A DNA stretch of 64,000 nucleotides, taken from positions 174,371 to 238,370 of the forward strand of contig NZ_JQFW01000049.1 in the NCBI RefSeq assembly GCF_000753865.1. Direction: 5' to 3'. A program made the translations under genes and the position numbers. The stretch comes from Alteromonas sp. LOR. Lineage in GTDB: Bacteria; Pseudomonadota; Gammaproteobacteria; Enterobacterales; Alteromonadaceae. The notes under the pieces were generated by a model, which saw only the letters and a program-made list of their open reading frames with translations, was not told the origin of the DNA and made no database searches. Below, piece after piece: positions 1 through 7,819 of this stretch. How positions within the stretch are numbered: position 1 is the stretch's first letter; every line of letters starts with the position of its first letter.

Positions 1-20
1 TAAGTATATGATTTCCACAA

Positions 21-1178
21 TTAAGCTCCTTTGTATGCATTAAGCAGCATGTCGTTAGTAACGCTTCCCTGATGCGCAATAACGCAGCCAGCAAGAATAT
101 CGTCGTCCAAATCAAGGTTAAACGTATTGGTTTCTGTGTCGAAGAACTCGTCCACAAGGTTATAAATATTATTGGCGTACATGTCGGTGGCAGCTCGCGC
201 GACAAACTGACTCCAGTAGCCATCGCCAATAACATTAACGCCATTCACCTCAACGGTTTCTCCGGCGACTGAGCCTTCAACATTACCGCCAGAGGTGGCC
301 GCCATATCCACTACAACGCTGCCTGGCTTCATTAGCGCTAAAGTGTCTTTTGAAATAAGCACAGGGGGCTTTCGGCCAAACAGTTGCGCCGTTGTAATCA
401 CAATATCTGAATCGGCAATAGCGTCGCGCTGGGCGTCTTGCTGCTTGGCTTTTTGTTCTTCGGTAAGTTCTTTGGCGTAACCGTCTTTAGTTTGCCCGGT
501 TTCACCAATATCAATTTTAAGGAATTTTCCACCAAGAGACTCAACCTGCTCTGCAACCACTTCGCGAGTGTCGTAGGCAAGTACATTAGCGCCAAGGCGT
601 TTTGCAGTTGCAATAGCCTGCAGGCCTGCCACGCCAGCGCCAATAATAAATACTTTGGCGGGTTTAATTGTGCCCGATGGCGTCATCATCATAGGTAAAA
701 TAGAAGGGAGCAAACTTGCAGCCTGCATCACCATTACATAGCCCGCTAAACTCGCTTGAGAGCTTAACGCATCCATCTTTTGTGCACGGGAAGAACGCGG
801 GATCATTTCAACTGAAATAGCAGTAAGCTGCTTGTCAGCAATCGACTCAACAAGCGGTTGTTGAAAGAAAGGGTCAAGATGGCCAACCACAATGGCCCCT
901 TTTTTCATCAACGCTAGCTGTGCTTCGCTAGGCTTGTTTACGGCCACCACCATATCCGCAGATGATACTGACTCATTCACATCACTAATAACAGAAACAC
1001 CCACACCCTCATATTCTTTATCAGAGTAGCCAGAAAGTAGTCCTGCTCCGGCCTCAAGGATAATAGAAGCCCCTTTCTTTATTAGCCGCTGCGCGCTAGA
1101 TGGCGTTACAGCACACCGCTTTTCCACTTTATTTAGCGAGTCTGGCGTTTTAGATTCATTTAAAACAACAACTTTCAT
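21..1178 (-). CDS. pntA: NAD(P)+ transhydrogenase subunit alpha, part 1 (PntAA type)
   Basis: Peripheral NAD(H)-binding part of the proton-translocating transhydrogenase, which passes hydride between NADH and NADP+ at the inner membrane. From the chosen start the protein has 385 residues. This matches the split (alpha-1) form, because the membrane helices found at the end of the fused E. coli subunit are missing. Seen in sequence: the conserved RAQKMDALSSQ stretch near residue 131 and a Rossmann glycine motif GAGVAG near residue 180. The ORF is open 23 codons further upstream, but the ATG at 1178 (MKVVVLNE) follows AAGGAG at good spacing and matches the family N-terminus. The alpha-2 and beta genes should lie to the left, outside the window. 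Confidence 0.93.
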   Translation of the reverse strand: MKVVVLNESKTPDSLNKVEKRCAVTPSSAQRLIKKGASIILEAGAGLLSGYSDKEYEGVGVSVISDVNESVSSADMVVAVNKPSEAQLALMKKGAIVVGHLDPFFQQPLVESIADKQLTAISVEMIPRSSRAQKMDALSSQASLAGYVMVMQAASLLPSILPMMMTPSGTIKPAKVFIIGAGVAGLQAIATAKRLGANVLAYDTREVVAEQVESLGGKFLKIDIGETGQTKDGYAKELTEEQKAKQQDAQRDAIADSDIVITTAQLFGRKPPVLISKDTLALMKPGSVVVDMAATSGGNVEGSVAGETVEVNGVNVIGDGYWSQFVARAATDMYANNIYNLVDEFFDTETNTFNLDLDDDILAGCVIAHQGSVTNDMLLNAYKGA

Positions 1179-1790
1179 ACGCTTCTCCTTATTCTTAGGC
1201 ACTTTGAGAATGACACTCTTTGTTCTCATTGAAACCATTTTATTCATTTATGCTGATTATTTTTTGACTAAATCAAACGCCCGTTTAAATTTTCATTGCG
1301 TGATAGCACGCGAAAAAAACTGTTCAGTTATCACCCCATGCCTTAGTAAACATACGCCCTGACGATATTTATTACAAAAATTTTTAAGCTTAAATACATA
1401 ACTATAATTTATATGAAATTCACTTATATTTGTTTTCATTTGTCAGAATTGTAATTAGTAAAAGGAGATTTAAAGTACGGAGGTTGTTTTTTGCACAGCC
1501 GTAAAGGTACAAAAAACGAACAAGATTTAGCAGTGCACCGAAAATTCCAACTCGTTTATTAGGTAAAAAAGCGAGCCATTCTTTTTTGCCATTTCTTTTT
1601 TCCCCACATCTTTTTTGCCAGAATGTGATCAGTTACGAGAATTGAAACGTTTACCCGTTACGCGCAAAAGTTCATAGGCTATTGGGCGGTTTACTAACTA
1701 TAATATTCACAACAAATACACCATCATCAGAGCGCGCAGCCGAGATACTTTTTTTTAAAGAATGTACCGTGCGGCGTGGGGAGAAAAATA
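1179..1790. other. gene-free stretch upstream of pntA
   Basis: About 600 bp, AT-rich, with no convincing coding frame. It must hold the pntA promoter, reading leftwards. An imperfect inverted repeat lies at about 1484-1527 (GTTGTTTTTTGCAC against GTACAAAAAACGAAC), and a short phrase cttttttgcca occurs twice near 1580 and 1610. I cannot assign a role to either. Confidence 0.4.
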
Positions 1791-1964
1791 GTGTTTGGGC
1801 TTTTTAAATCGAATCCGTCAAAGAAAATGCGCAAGGAATACGACCAGCTTCTAGAGCGAGCCATGCTTGCGCAAAGGAAGGGCGATATAAAAACGTATTC
1901 TATGCTCACTGCAGAATCTGAAGAGCTGTGGAAAAAAATAGAAGCAGCGGAAAAGCAGCAGTAA
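1791..1964 (+). CDS. small DUF6435-like protein
   Basis: Small, highly charged, helical protein of 57 residues beginning FGLFKSNP and rich in Lys, Glu and Gln, with no signal peptide or membrane segment. It resembles the short DUF6435-type proteins (FGFLKSNP..KK...Y..LLE.AM.AQR.GDIK). Those have no known function. The start is the GTG at 1791, preceded by GGGGAG with a 7-nt spacer; an in-frame GTG at 1776 lies inside that ribosome site and is less likely. It stands alone, with about 110 bp before the next gene on the same strand. The family name is from memory; the coding call is supported by length, ribosome site and composition. Confidence 0.7.
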   Translation: MFGLFKSNPSKKMRKEYDQLLERAMLAQRKGDIKTYSMLTAESEELWKKIEAAEKQQ

Positions 1965-2077
1965 TCTTTCTACTCTGCGTTTGTGATGTGAATTCAGGGC
2001 TTCGTTTCGCATTGTAGTTTAGATAACCGTATACTAGCGCCTTCGTTAAGACCACCTAAACAAGGGCGCTGAGTATC

Positions 2078-2791
2078 ATGGCATTTCGTTTCTTCATAAC
2101 GATGTTATACGGCATCGTTTTTACATCATCGTTTTATCATAAAAGCGCGCAGGCCATCGAAGCCGGTCAATATTATTATTTCATTTCAGAAAAGTGTGCC
2201 CCCCGAGGCCCACAATCCCCAGAAGAAAGAGGCGCAGTGACTCCCGATCTCATGCTGTTTGAAGTAGTCCCAGCGGGTATTAGTGACTATTTTGTTCGTA
2301 TGAATACAGATGCCCTTATTCACTACACCGAAATAGGGCAACGCTATTTATCGGATTTAGAAGAAGAGCAGGTTTACACGGCGGGAGAAGAGAGCAGCGA
2401 AGGAAAAAAAGTCATTCATCACGACTTTATGCTACAGCGCGAAGCGATAGACTTAAAAACCCTTATTGCCACCCTCAATGGTTTTTCACAACAGCAGACT
2501 GAAAAAGGGTATTACTTTCGCACAATTCTGGCTCTGCCCAACGAAAACGCGCGTTTTAAAGCCGTCACGCGGGTGCGATTAACAGAAAGCGAAGCCGCTA
2601 ATCGCATGTTGCTTACTGACTATTCCACCAGCTATTATCTTTTAGATAACGCTGGAAAAGCAGAGAGCACGCCATTTATTAGTGCAGACCACTACGCAGC
2701 CATGCGAGAGAACATACACGAATTTAATAGCCCCTATCATGCTTTTACAAAAGAGCGGGTATGCGGAGAAAAGTGGGAGTCGGGAATTTAA
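2078..2791 (+). CDS. hypothetical exported protein
   Basis: Protein of 237 residues with an N-terminal hydrophobic stretch (about residues 4-25, ending near SAQA) that looks like a cleavable signal peptide, so it is probably periplasmic. I do not recognise the family. The remainder is a soluble, mixed-charge chain with two Cys (in SEKCAPRG and ERVCGEK) that could form a disulfide joining the ends of the mature chain. It begins at an ATG after ggcgctgag, a weak ribosome site. The gene to the right (ppiC) is convergent, so it is probably monocistronic. Confidence 0.75.
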   Translation: MAFRFFITMLYGIVFTSSFYHKSAQAIEAGQYYYFISEKCAPRGPQSPEERGAVTPDLMLFEVVPAGISDYFVRMNTDALIHYTEIGQRYLSDLEEEQVYTAGEESSEGKKVIHHDFMLQREAIDLKTLIATLNGFSQQQTEKGYYFRTILALPNENARFKAVTRVRLTESEAANRMLLTDYSTSYYLLDNAGKAESTPFISADHYAAMRENIHEFNSPYHAFTKERVCGEKWESGI

Positions 2792-2811
2792 GGGCCTTAA
2801 CGTAAGAAGTA

Positions 2812-3093
2812 TTAATTATTGCGATACAGGGTTTTGATAATATGGAAACCAAAGCGGGTTTTTACTGGCCCGTGCACTTTTAATACTTCTTTTTTAAACA
2901 CAACATCATCGAACGCTTTTACCATTTGCCCGCGACGGAACTCCCCCAAATCGCCACCGCGTTTTCCCGATGGGCATGTTGAATGCTTTTTAGCCAGTGC
3001 GCCGAAATTTTTGCCTTTTTTCAGCTGCTCTAAAATAGAAAGGGCCTCTTTTTCGGTTTTTACCAGAATATGTACCGCTGCTGCTGTTGCCAT
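2812..3093 (-). CDS. ppiC: peptidyl-prolyl cis-trans isomerase C (parvulin)
   Basis: Single-domain parvulin of 93 residues that catalyses cis-trans isomerisation of Xaa-Pro bonds. Nearly the whole chain matches E. coli Ppi[10 protein letters not shown] at the start, [18 protein letters not shown] in the centre and [12 protein letters not shown] at the end, including the parvulin active-site Cys and His. The ORF is open 32 codons further upstream, but the ATG at 3093 ([10 protein letters not shown]) gives the family length; the ribosome site there is weak. No signal peptide, so cytoplasmic. Convergent with the exported protein on its left and divergent from the DUF885 gene on its right. Confidence 0.93.
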   Translation of the reverse strand: MATAAAVHILVKTEKEALSILEQLKKGKNFGALAKKHSTCPSGKRGGDLGEFRRGQMVKAFDDVVFKKEVLKVHGPVKTRFGFHIIKTLYRNN

Positions 3094-3265
3094 GACAATG
3101 CCCATTAGCGTTGAATATTTACGCCTCAGAGTATAACCCAGAGCAACGCTTAGCGTAAGCATACGAATAACCGCTAGGCAGTATTTCAATTTTGCTGAAT
3201 AGGTTTACTTTTTAGCGCAAATTCCGCTAACGTAGGTCGAGAACAAAATTTGGACAATAAAAATA

Positions 3266-5086
3266 ATGAAACGATTTTTTAAATGGATTGGCGTTGGCTT
3301 AGTAGCCATAATCGCTTTAGGCGGCAGCTTTGCTGCTCACGAATGGTATGCAGATAAACCTTTTTACTTTAACAACTTTCTTAACCGAGAAATGGTAAAA
3401 GTAGCGTTTGATAGCCCGGAAACACTTACTTCTTTGGGGTTTTTAGAGTCGGTAGGCATTAAGGGGCACAACGCTAAGCTAGATGATGCTAGCCCCGAAA
3501 AAAGTGAGGAGCTTTATAACAAGGCTCGTAATATTAAAAGCGTCATCGAGAATTACGATGATGATGACTTAAGCAAAGATGAGTTACTTTCTAAGAAGAT
3601 TACCCTTTACCTTCTTGATTACCTTCTCACTAATGAGCCCTTTCAATATCACACCTACCCTGTAAACCAACTTTTTGGGGTGCAAAATGGGTACCCCAGC
3701 TTTATGCAGGGGCAGCATCAAATTAAAGATGAGACCGACGTTGAGAACTATCTCAGCCGCTTAGAAGCAGTTGACGAAAAGTTTGCGCAGGTATTGGAAG
3801 GCCTGAAGCTACGTGAAGATAAAGGCATTATTCCGCCTCGCTTTGTTATCGAACGCGTGCTTGATGAAATGAACGGGTTTATTTCATCACCGCTTAACGA
3901 GAACATTCTTTACAGCTCGCTAAAAGAAAAAATGGCAGATATAGAGTCACTGTCCCAAGAGCAGCAAGACGACTTTTTAGCCAAAGCGGAAGCGCGAATT
4001 AATGATGATGTAAATCGTGCTTATCAGCTATTCATCGACTATTTCACAACACTTAAAACCAAAGCGGGCACAGATGACGGATACTGGCATTTGCCCGATG
4101 GCGATAAGGTATACGCCAACGCCCTTCGCTTTTTCACTACCACCGATATGACCGCAGACGAAATTCATAATATTGGCTTAAAAGAGGTAGCTAGAATTCA
4201 AGGTGAAATGCTGAAAATTCTTGCAGACGAAGGATACGACACCTCTCAAGGCTTCACTACTGCCATGGACGCATTAGCCTCTGATCCTTCTCACTATTAT
4301 GAAGACAGTGATGCGGGCCGTGAGCAAATACTGAAAGACTATCAAATTATTCTTGATGAAATTGAAGAAGATATGAGCGAGGTTTTTCGCATTCGTCCTA
4401 AGGCAGGCATGGAAGTAGTTCGTATTCCTGAGTTTAAAGAAAAAACCGCACCTGGCGCGTATTATCAGCAGCCAGCCATAGACGGGTCAAGACCGGGTCG
4501 CTTTTTCACAAACCTTTACGACATAAAGGCAACACCCAAATACAGCATGCGAACGCTGGCCTATCACGAAGGCATTCCAGGCCATCACTTTCAAATAGCG
4601 CTCGCAATGGAAATTGAGGGCATGCCCTTTATTCGTAAAATGTCGCCATTCACTGCTTACACAGAAGGATGGGCGTTGTACTCAGAATATTTAGCGTGGG
4701 AAATGGGCTTTCAAGACAATCCATTGGATAATCTTGGTCGACTTCAAGCGGAACTGTTCAGAGCGGTGCGCTTAGTGGTAGACACGGGCATTCACGATAA
4801 ACGCTGGACACGAGAAGAGGCTATCGACTACATGGTAAATAATACGGGCATGGCGCTGAGTGACGTTACCTCAGAAATTGAGCGTTACATCGTGATGCCA
4901 GGTCAGGCGACCTCGTACAAAGTTGGCATGCTTAAAATATTAGAACTGCGTGAAAAAGCGAAAAATGCCTTAGGCGATAAGTTCGACTTACGCGATTTTC
5001 ACGATGTCGTGCTGAAAAACGGAGCTGTACCTCTTTCTATTTTAGAGGAGTTAATTGACGAATATATTGAGGCAAAACGCACTTAA
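3266..5086 (+). CDS. DUF885 family zinc metallo-hydrolase, membrane-anchored
   Basis: Protein of 606 residues with an N-terminal hydrophobic segment (about residues 7-24), a signal peptide or signal anchor, so it acts outside the cytoplasm. The DUF885 hallmark HEGIPGHH is at residues 434-441, with a downstream TEGWALYSE supplying the likely third zinc ligand, an arrangement like M32/M3-type metallopeptidases. DUF885 proteins are predicted peptidases; the substrate is unknown. The coding region is followed at once by a rho-independent terminator and has no close same-strand neighbour, so it is a single-gene unit. Confidence 0.88.
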   Translation: MKRFFKWIGVGLVAIIALGGSFAAHEWYADKPFYFNNFLNREMVKVAFDSPETLTSLGFLESVGIKGHNAKLDDASPEKSEELYNKARNIKSVIENYDDDDLSKDELLSKKITLYLLDYLLTNEPFQYHTYPVNQLFGVQNGYPSFMQGQHQIKDETDVENYLSRLEAVDEKFAQVLEGLKLREDKGIIPPRFVIERVLDEMNGFISSPLNENILYSSLKEKMADIESLSQEQQDDFLAKAEARINDDVNRAYQLFIDYFTTLKTKAGTDDGYWHLPDGDKVYANALRFFTTTDMTADEIHNIGLKEVARIQGEMLKILADEGYDTSQGFTTAMDALASDPSHYYEDSDAGREQILKDYQIILDEIEEDMSEVFRIRPKAGMEVVRIPEFKEKTAPGAYYQQPAIDGSRPGRFFTNLYDIKATPKYSMRTLAYHEGIPGHHFQIALAMEIEGMPFIRKMSPFTAYTEGWALYSEYLAWEMGFQDNPLDNLGRLQAELFRAVRLVVDTGIHDKRWTREEAIDYMVNNTGMALSDVTSEIERYIVMPGQATSYKVGMLKILELREKAKNALGDKFDLRDFHDVVLKNGAVPLSILEELIDEYIEAKRT

Positions 5087-5095
5087 AATTTACCC

Positions 5096-5142
5096 GACCC
5101 ACAATATTTTCGATAAGTATTTTGTGGGTCAATTTTTTTTTG
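5096..5142 (+). terminator. rho-independent terminator after the DUF885 gene
   Basis: Stem GACCCACAA (from 5096) pairs with TTGTGGGTC (to 5130), followed by a run of nine T. It starts 9 bases after the stop codon. Confidence 0.9.
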
Positions 5143-5250
5143 GATGTCTCTTTAAGATTTTAAAAAAATAAAGATATAAAAAATGTAAGTTTACATATCA
5201 AGAAGGGCAAGCGCGAAAACGTATGCCTGCGCGCACCCGAAACACCTGTA

Positions 5251-6054
5251 CTATCGTTTACCTAGCGCTTTTTTAAACCCCAACTCGGCTGATTTTCGCA
5301 TCCATTCATTGCCTAGTTCTTTATTTTGCTCCTTACCTTTTCCCGTTAGATACATAACTGCCAAGGCATACATAGCCTCAGGATCTCCAATCCTGGCCGC
5401 TTCACTGAAATAGAACGAAGCTTTATTAAGATCAGGCTCAACACCTTTTCCCATTTCGTATATCCAGCCCAATTGCGTAAACGCTTTTCCCTGTATTTTA
5501 TTATCTCCTATTGATGTATTCGTTAATTGCAGCAGTGAAGAAATAGCTCTACTGTACTCCTCTTTTGCTATCAGTATCCTTGCTTTTGTTAGCGGACCAA
5601 TCTCGTCGGAACTCATAGCAATCAATAGCTCGAGAGCATCGTTATCACCTTGCTCGGCAGCAACACCCAACCATTGAATAGATTCTTCTTTGCTGACGTA
5701 CTCACGAGCAGTCATGTGCATCAGTCCCATTTGGTAAGCTCCCGAAAAACTGCCTAATTCTGCTGCCTGTCTGTAGTAACTAACCGCCATGGCGAGATCA
5801 TTATCCACACCTTTACCCAATTCATACAAAATACCTAAATTGAAATAGGCTTCGGGCTTGCCTTCTCCCTCAATGTTTTCCCACATCAGCTTTGCCTTTG
5901 TGTAATGAGCCATTTTGAATTCCGCGTAAGCAAAGTATAATTTTATATTATCGGGGGCCCGCTTAAACTCGTCACTTAGAGATCCTGAACTAGCTTCCAC
6001 TGAAAACCCGCTGCAAATAATCATTAATGCAATACACTTGTTAATCAATCTCAT
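5251..6054 (-). CDS. exported Sel1-repeat protein
   Basis: Protein of about 267 residues with a signal peptide (hydrophobic residues to about SVEAS) and roughly five Sel1-like (TPR-type) repeats, e.g. AYFNLGILYELGKGV and AFTQLGWIYEMGKGV, each with the usual A..LG..Y..G.GV pattern. Sel1 repeats form an alpha solenoid for protein contacts; the partner is unknown. The ATG at 6054 follows GAGG; an in-frame TTG lies 3 codons upstream. It begins 15 bp after the selO stop codon on the same strand, so the two are probably co-transcribed. Confidence 0.85.
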   Translation of the reverse strand: MRLINKCIALMIICSGFSVEASSGSLSDEFKRAPDNIKLYFAYAEFKMAHYTKAKLMWENIEGEGKPEAYFNLGILYELGKGVDNDLAMAVSYYRQAAELGSFSGAYQMGLMHMTAREYVSKEESIQWLGVAAEQGDNDALELLIAMSSDEIGPLTKARILIAKEEYSRAISSLLQLTNTSIGDNKIQGKAFTQLGWIYEMGKGVEPDLNKASFYFSEAARIGDPEAMYALAVMYLTGKGKEQNKELGNEWMRKSAELGFKKALGKR

Positions 6055-6069
6055 AACCAACAACCTCTG

Positions 6070-7575
6070 TTAAGTACCGCAAAACGTTCGGTAGCATTGA
6101 GTGAAGTATTTGGGAGCAGGAGAGCAATATTCACTATCATGCTCTAGGGTGGCAAATGGGTACATTAGTTTTTCATAGAGCAGGTTGAATTTTGATAAGT
6201 CGCCATCACGTTGCACTGACTCCAGCGCTTCTTCAACAAGGTGATTCCGGGGGATAACCGTTGGGTTAACATGACGCATTCGCGCTACGATATTAGACAA
6301 CTGGCGTTTATAACGCTCATCATGACTTGTTATATTCAAATCATTTAATGCTGCGTATTGCGCAATCCAGTTGCTCAGTCGTTTATCATCGGCAATATGT
6401 GCACGCAACCGTCTATCATTGCCTTCCAATAACTCAGTTAACTCATGCCAAGCGAGTGTGAAATCCATATTGTGATCTTTTAACATTGCTAACCACTCAT
6501 CCACTAACTGCTCTTCAGTAGGAATATCCCTGTTCGACCGTGCGATATCGAATCCCAATTTTTCGCACATGTGTTCATGAAACGTTTGCCGATATTGCTG
6601 TGCAAACTGATCCACCGCATTGGTGGCAGCATCAACAGCAGTTTGCATGTCATCTCCCAACAAAGGGAGTAAGGTTTCTGCAAACCGCGCTAAATTCCAT
6701 TGTGTGATGCCAGGTTGATTGTTGTAGGCGTATCGCCCATCATGATCAATCGAACTGAATACTGTTTTGGGATCATATGTCTCCATAAACGCGCAGGGGC
6801 CATAATCAATTGTCTCGCCAGCAATGGATACATTATCGGTATTTAACACGCCGTGAATAAAGCCGACCGACATCCATTTTGCAACAAGCTGAGCCTGTGC
6901 AGTCACGACTTCATGCAATAACCCCAAATAGGGTTCGTCGTCGTTTGAGCAAACGGGGTAATGACGTTGGATAACGTAATCTGCCAGCTCTTGCACATCG
7001 GATGTTTTTCCTTGGTGTGCAAAGAATTGAAAGGTTCCCACGCGAATATGGCTCGACGCTATCCTTGCTAACACCCCTCCTTCGTGCCTTTGTTCCCTGA
7101 ATACACTCTCATTCGTCTGTACCACTGCCAAACTGCGCGTGGAAGGAATATGCAACGCATTCATCGCTTCTGCCATTATTGCCTCTCGGAGCATGCTTGC
7201 TAACGTTGCTTTTCCATCTCCTCCTCTGCTAAAAGGTGTCCTTCCCGACCCCTTTAGACAAAGATCGAATCGCTTTTTTTCACTGACAAACTCACCCAGA
7301 ATATGCGCACGCCCGTCACCTAACAGCGGATTGTATTGACCAAACTGATGGCCCGCATAACCCTGTGCGCAAGGGCTATAGTCAAGCAACGAAGCATTAC
7401 CTGAAAAAAGAGACGTAAGCTGTTGCTCACAAAGTTGTGTAAAAGGTAGTCCTTGTTCTAACGCTAGTTGTCGGTTGAAAAACACAAGCGTTGGATCTTC
7501 TGTGCTCTCAGGCCGACAATGTACAACAAATTCGTTAAACAATTGTTGGTAGGTGTTTTCTAACTTGAACGGCAT
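6070..7575 (-). CDS. selO: protein adenylyltransferase SelO (YdiU family)
   Basis: Pseudokinase-fold enzyme that transfers AMP from ATP to protein Ser, Thr or Tyr; in E. coli it is linked to redox stress. Length 501 residues (E. coli about 478). Seen: the nucleotide-binding GSGRTPFSRGGDGKA stretch, the catalytic and metal loop HGVLNTDNVSIAG, and IDYGPCAFMETYDP. Family knowledge: E. coli SelO has a regulatory disulfide between a Cys in the DYGP region and one at the extreme C-terminus. Here Cys is present in YGPC and as the third residue from the end (FCGT), so that switch looks conserved; animal homologues carry selenocysteine near this C-terminus. First gene of a likely selO-Sel1 operon. Confidence 0.95.
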   Translation of the reverse strand: MPFKLENTYQQLFNEFVVHCRPESTEDPTLVFFNRQLALEQGLPFTQLCEQQLTSLFSGNASLLDYSPCAQGYAGHQFGQYNPLLGDGRAHILGEFVSEKKRFDLCLKGSGRTPFSRGGDGKATLASMLREAIMAEAMNALHIPSTRSLAVVQTNESVFREQRHEGGVLARIASSHIRVGTFQFFAHQGKTSDVQELADYVIQRHYPVCSNDDEPYLGLLHEVVTAQAQLVAKWMSVGFIHGVLNTDNVSIAGETIDYGPCAFMETYDPKTVFSSIDHDGRYAYNNQPGITQWNLARFAETLLPLLGDDMQTAVDAATNAVDQFAQQYRQTFHEHMCEKLGFDIARSNRDIPTEEQLVDEWLAMLKDHNMDFTLAWHELTELLEGNDRRLRAHIADDKRLSNWIAQYAALNDLNITSHDERYKRQLSNIVARMRHVNPTVIPRNHLVEEALESVQRDGDLSKFNLLYEKLMYPFATLEHDSEYCSPAPKYFTQCYRTFCGT

Positions 7576-7819
7576 GATGTCTGTAATACCTCTAGAAAAT
7601 CGACAATAACATTTTTGAAAACTGGCAAGTCTAGCGCTTATCGCAGATGACCTGCCGTAAACAAAAGTTCAATTCTCTACAGTTAGTTTAGGCTATTTTC
7701 GCTACCCTGCTGAAGAAAACAACCTACTCTATACCTGATAACTTCAACGCTGCTTATTAACAGCTACCCAATAACAAGCACCAATTTCTAAATAGAGGGT
7801 CTACATTGTTATGTTGATG

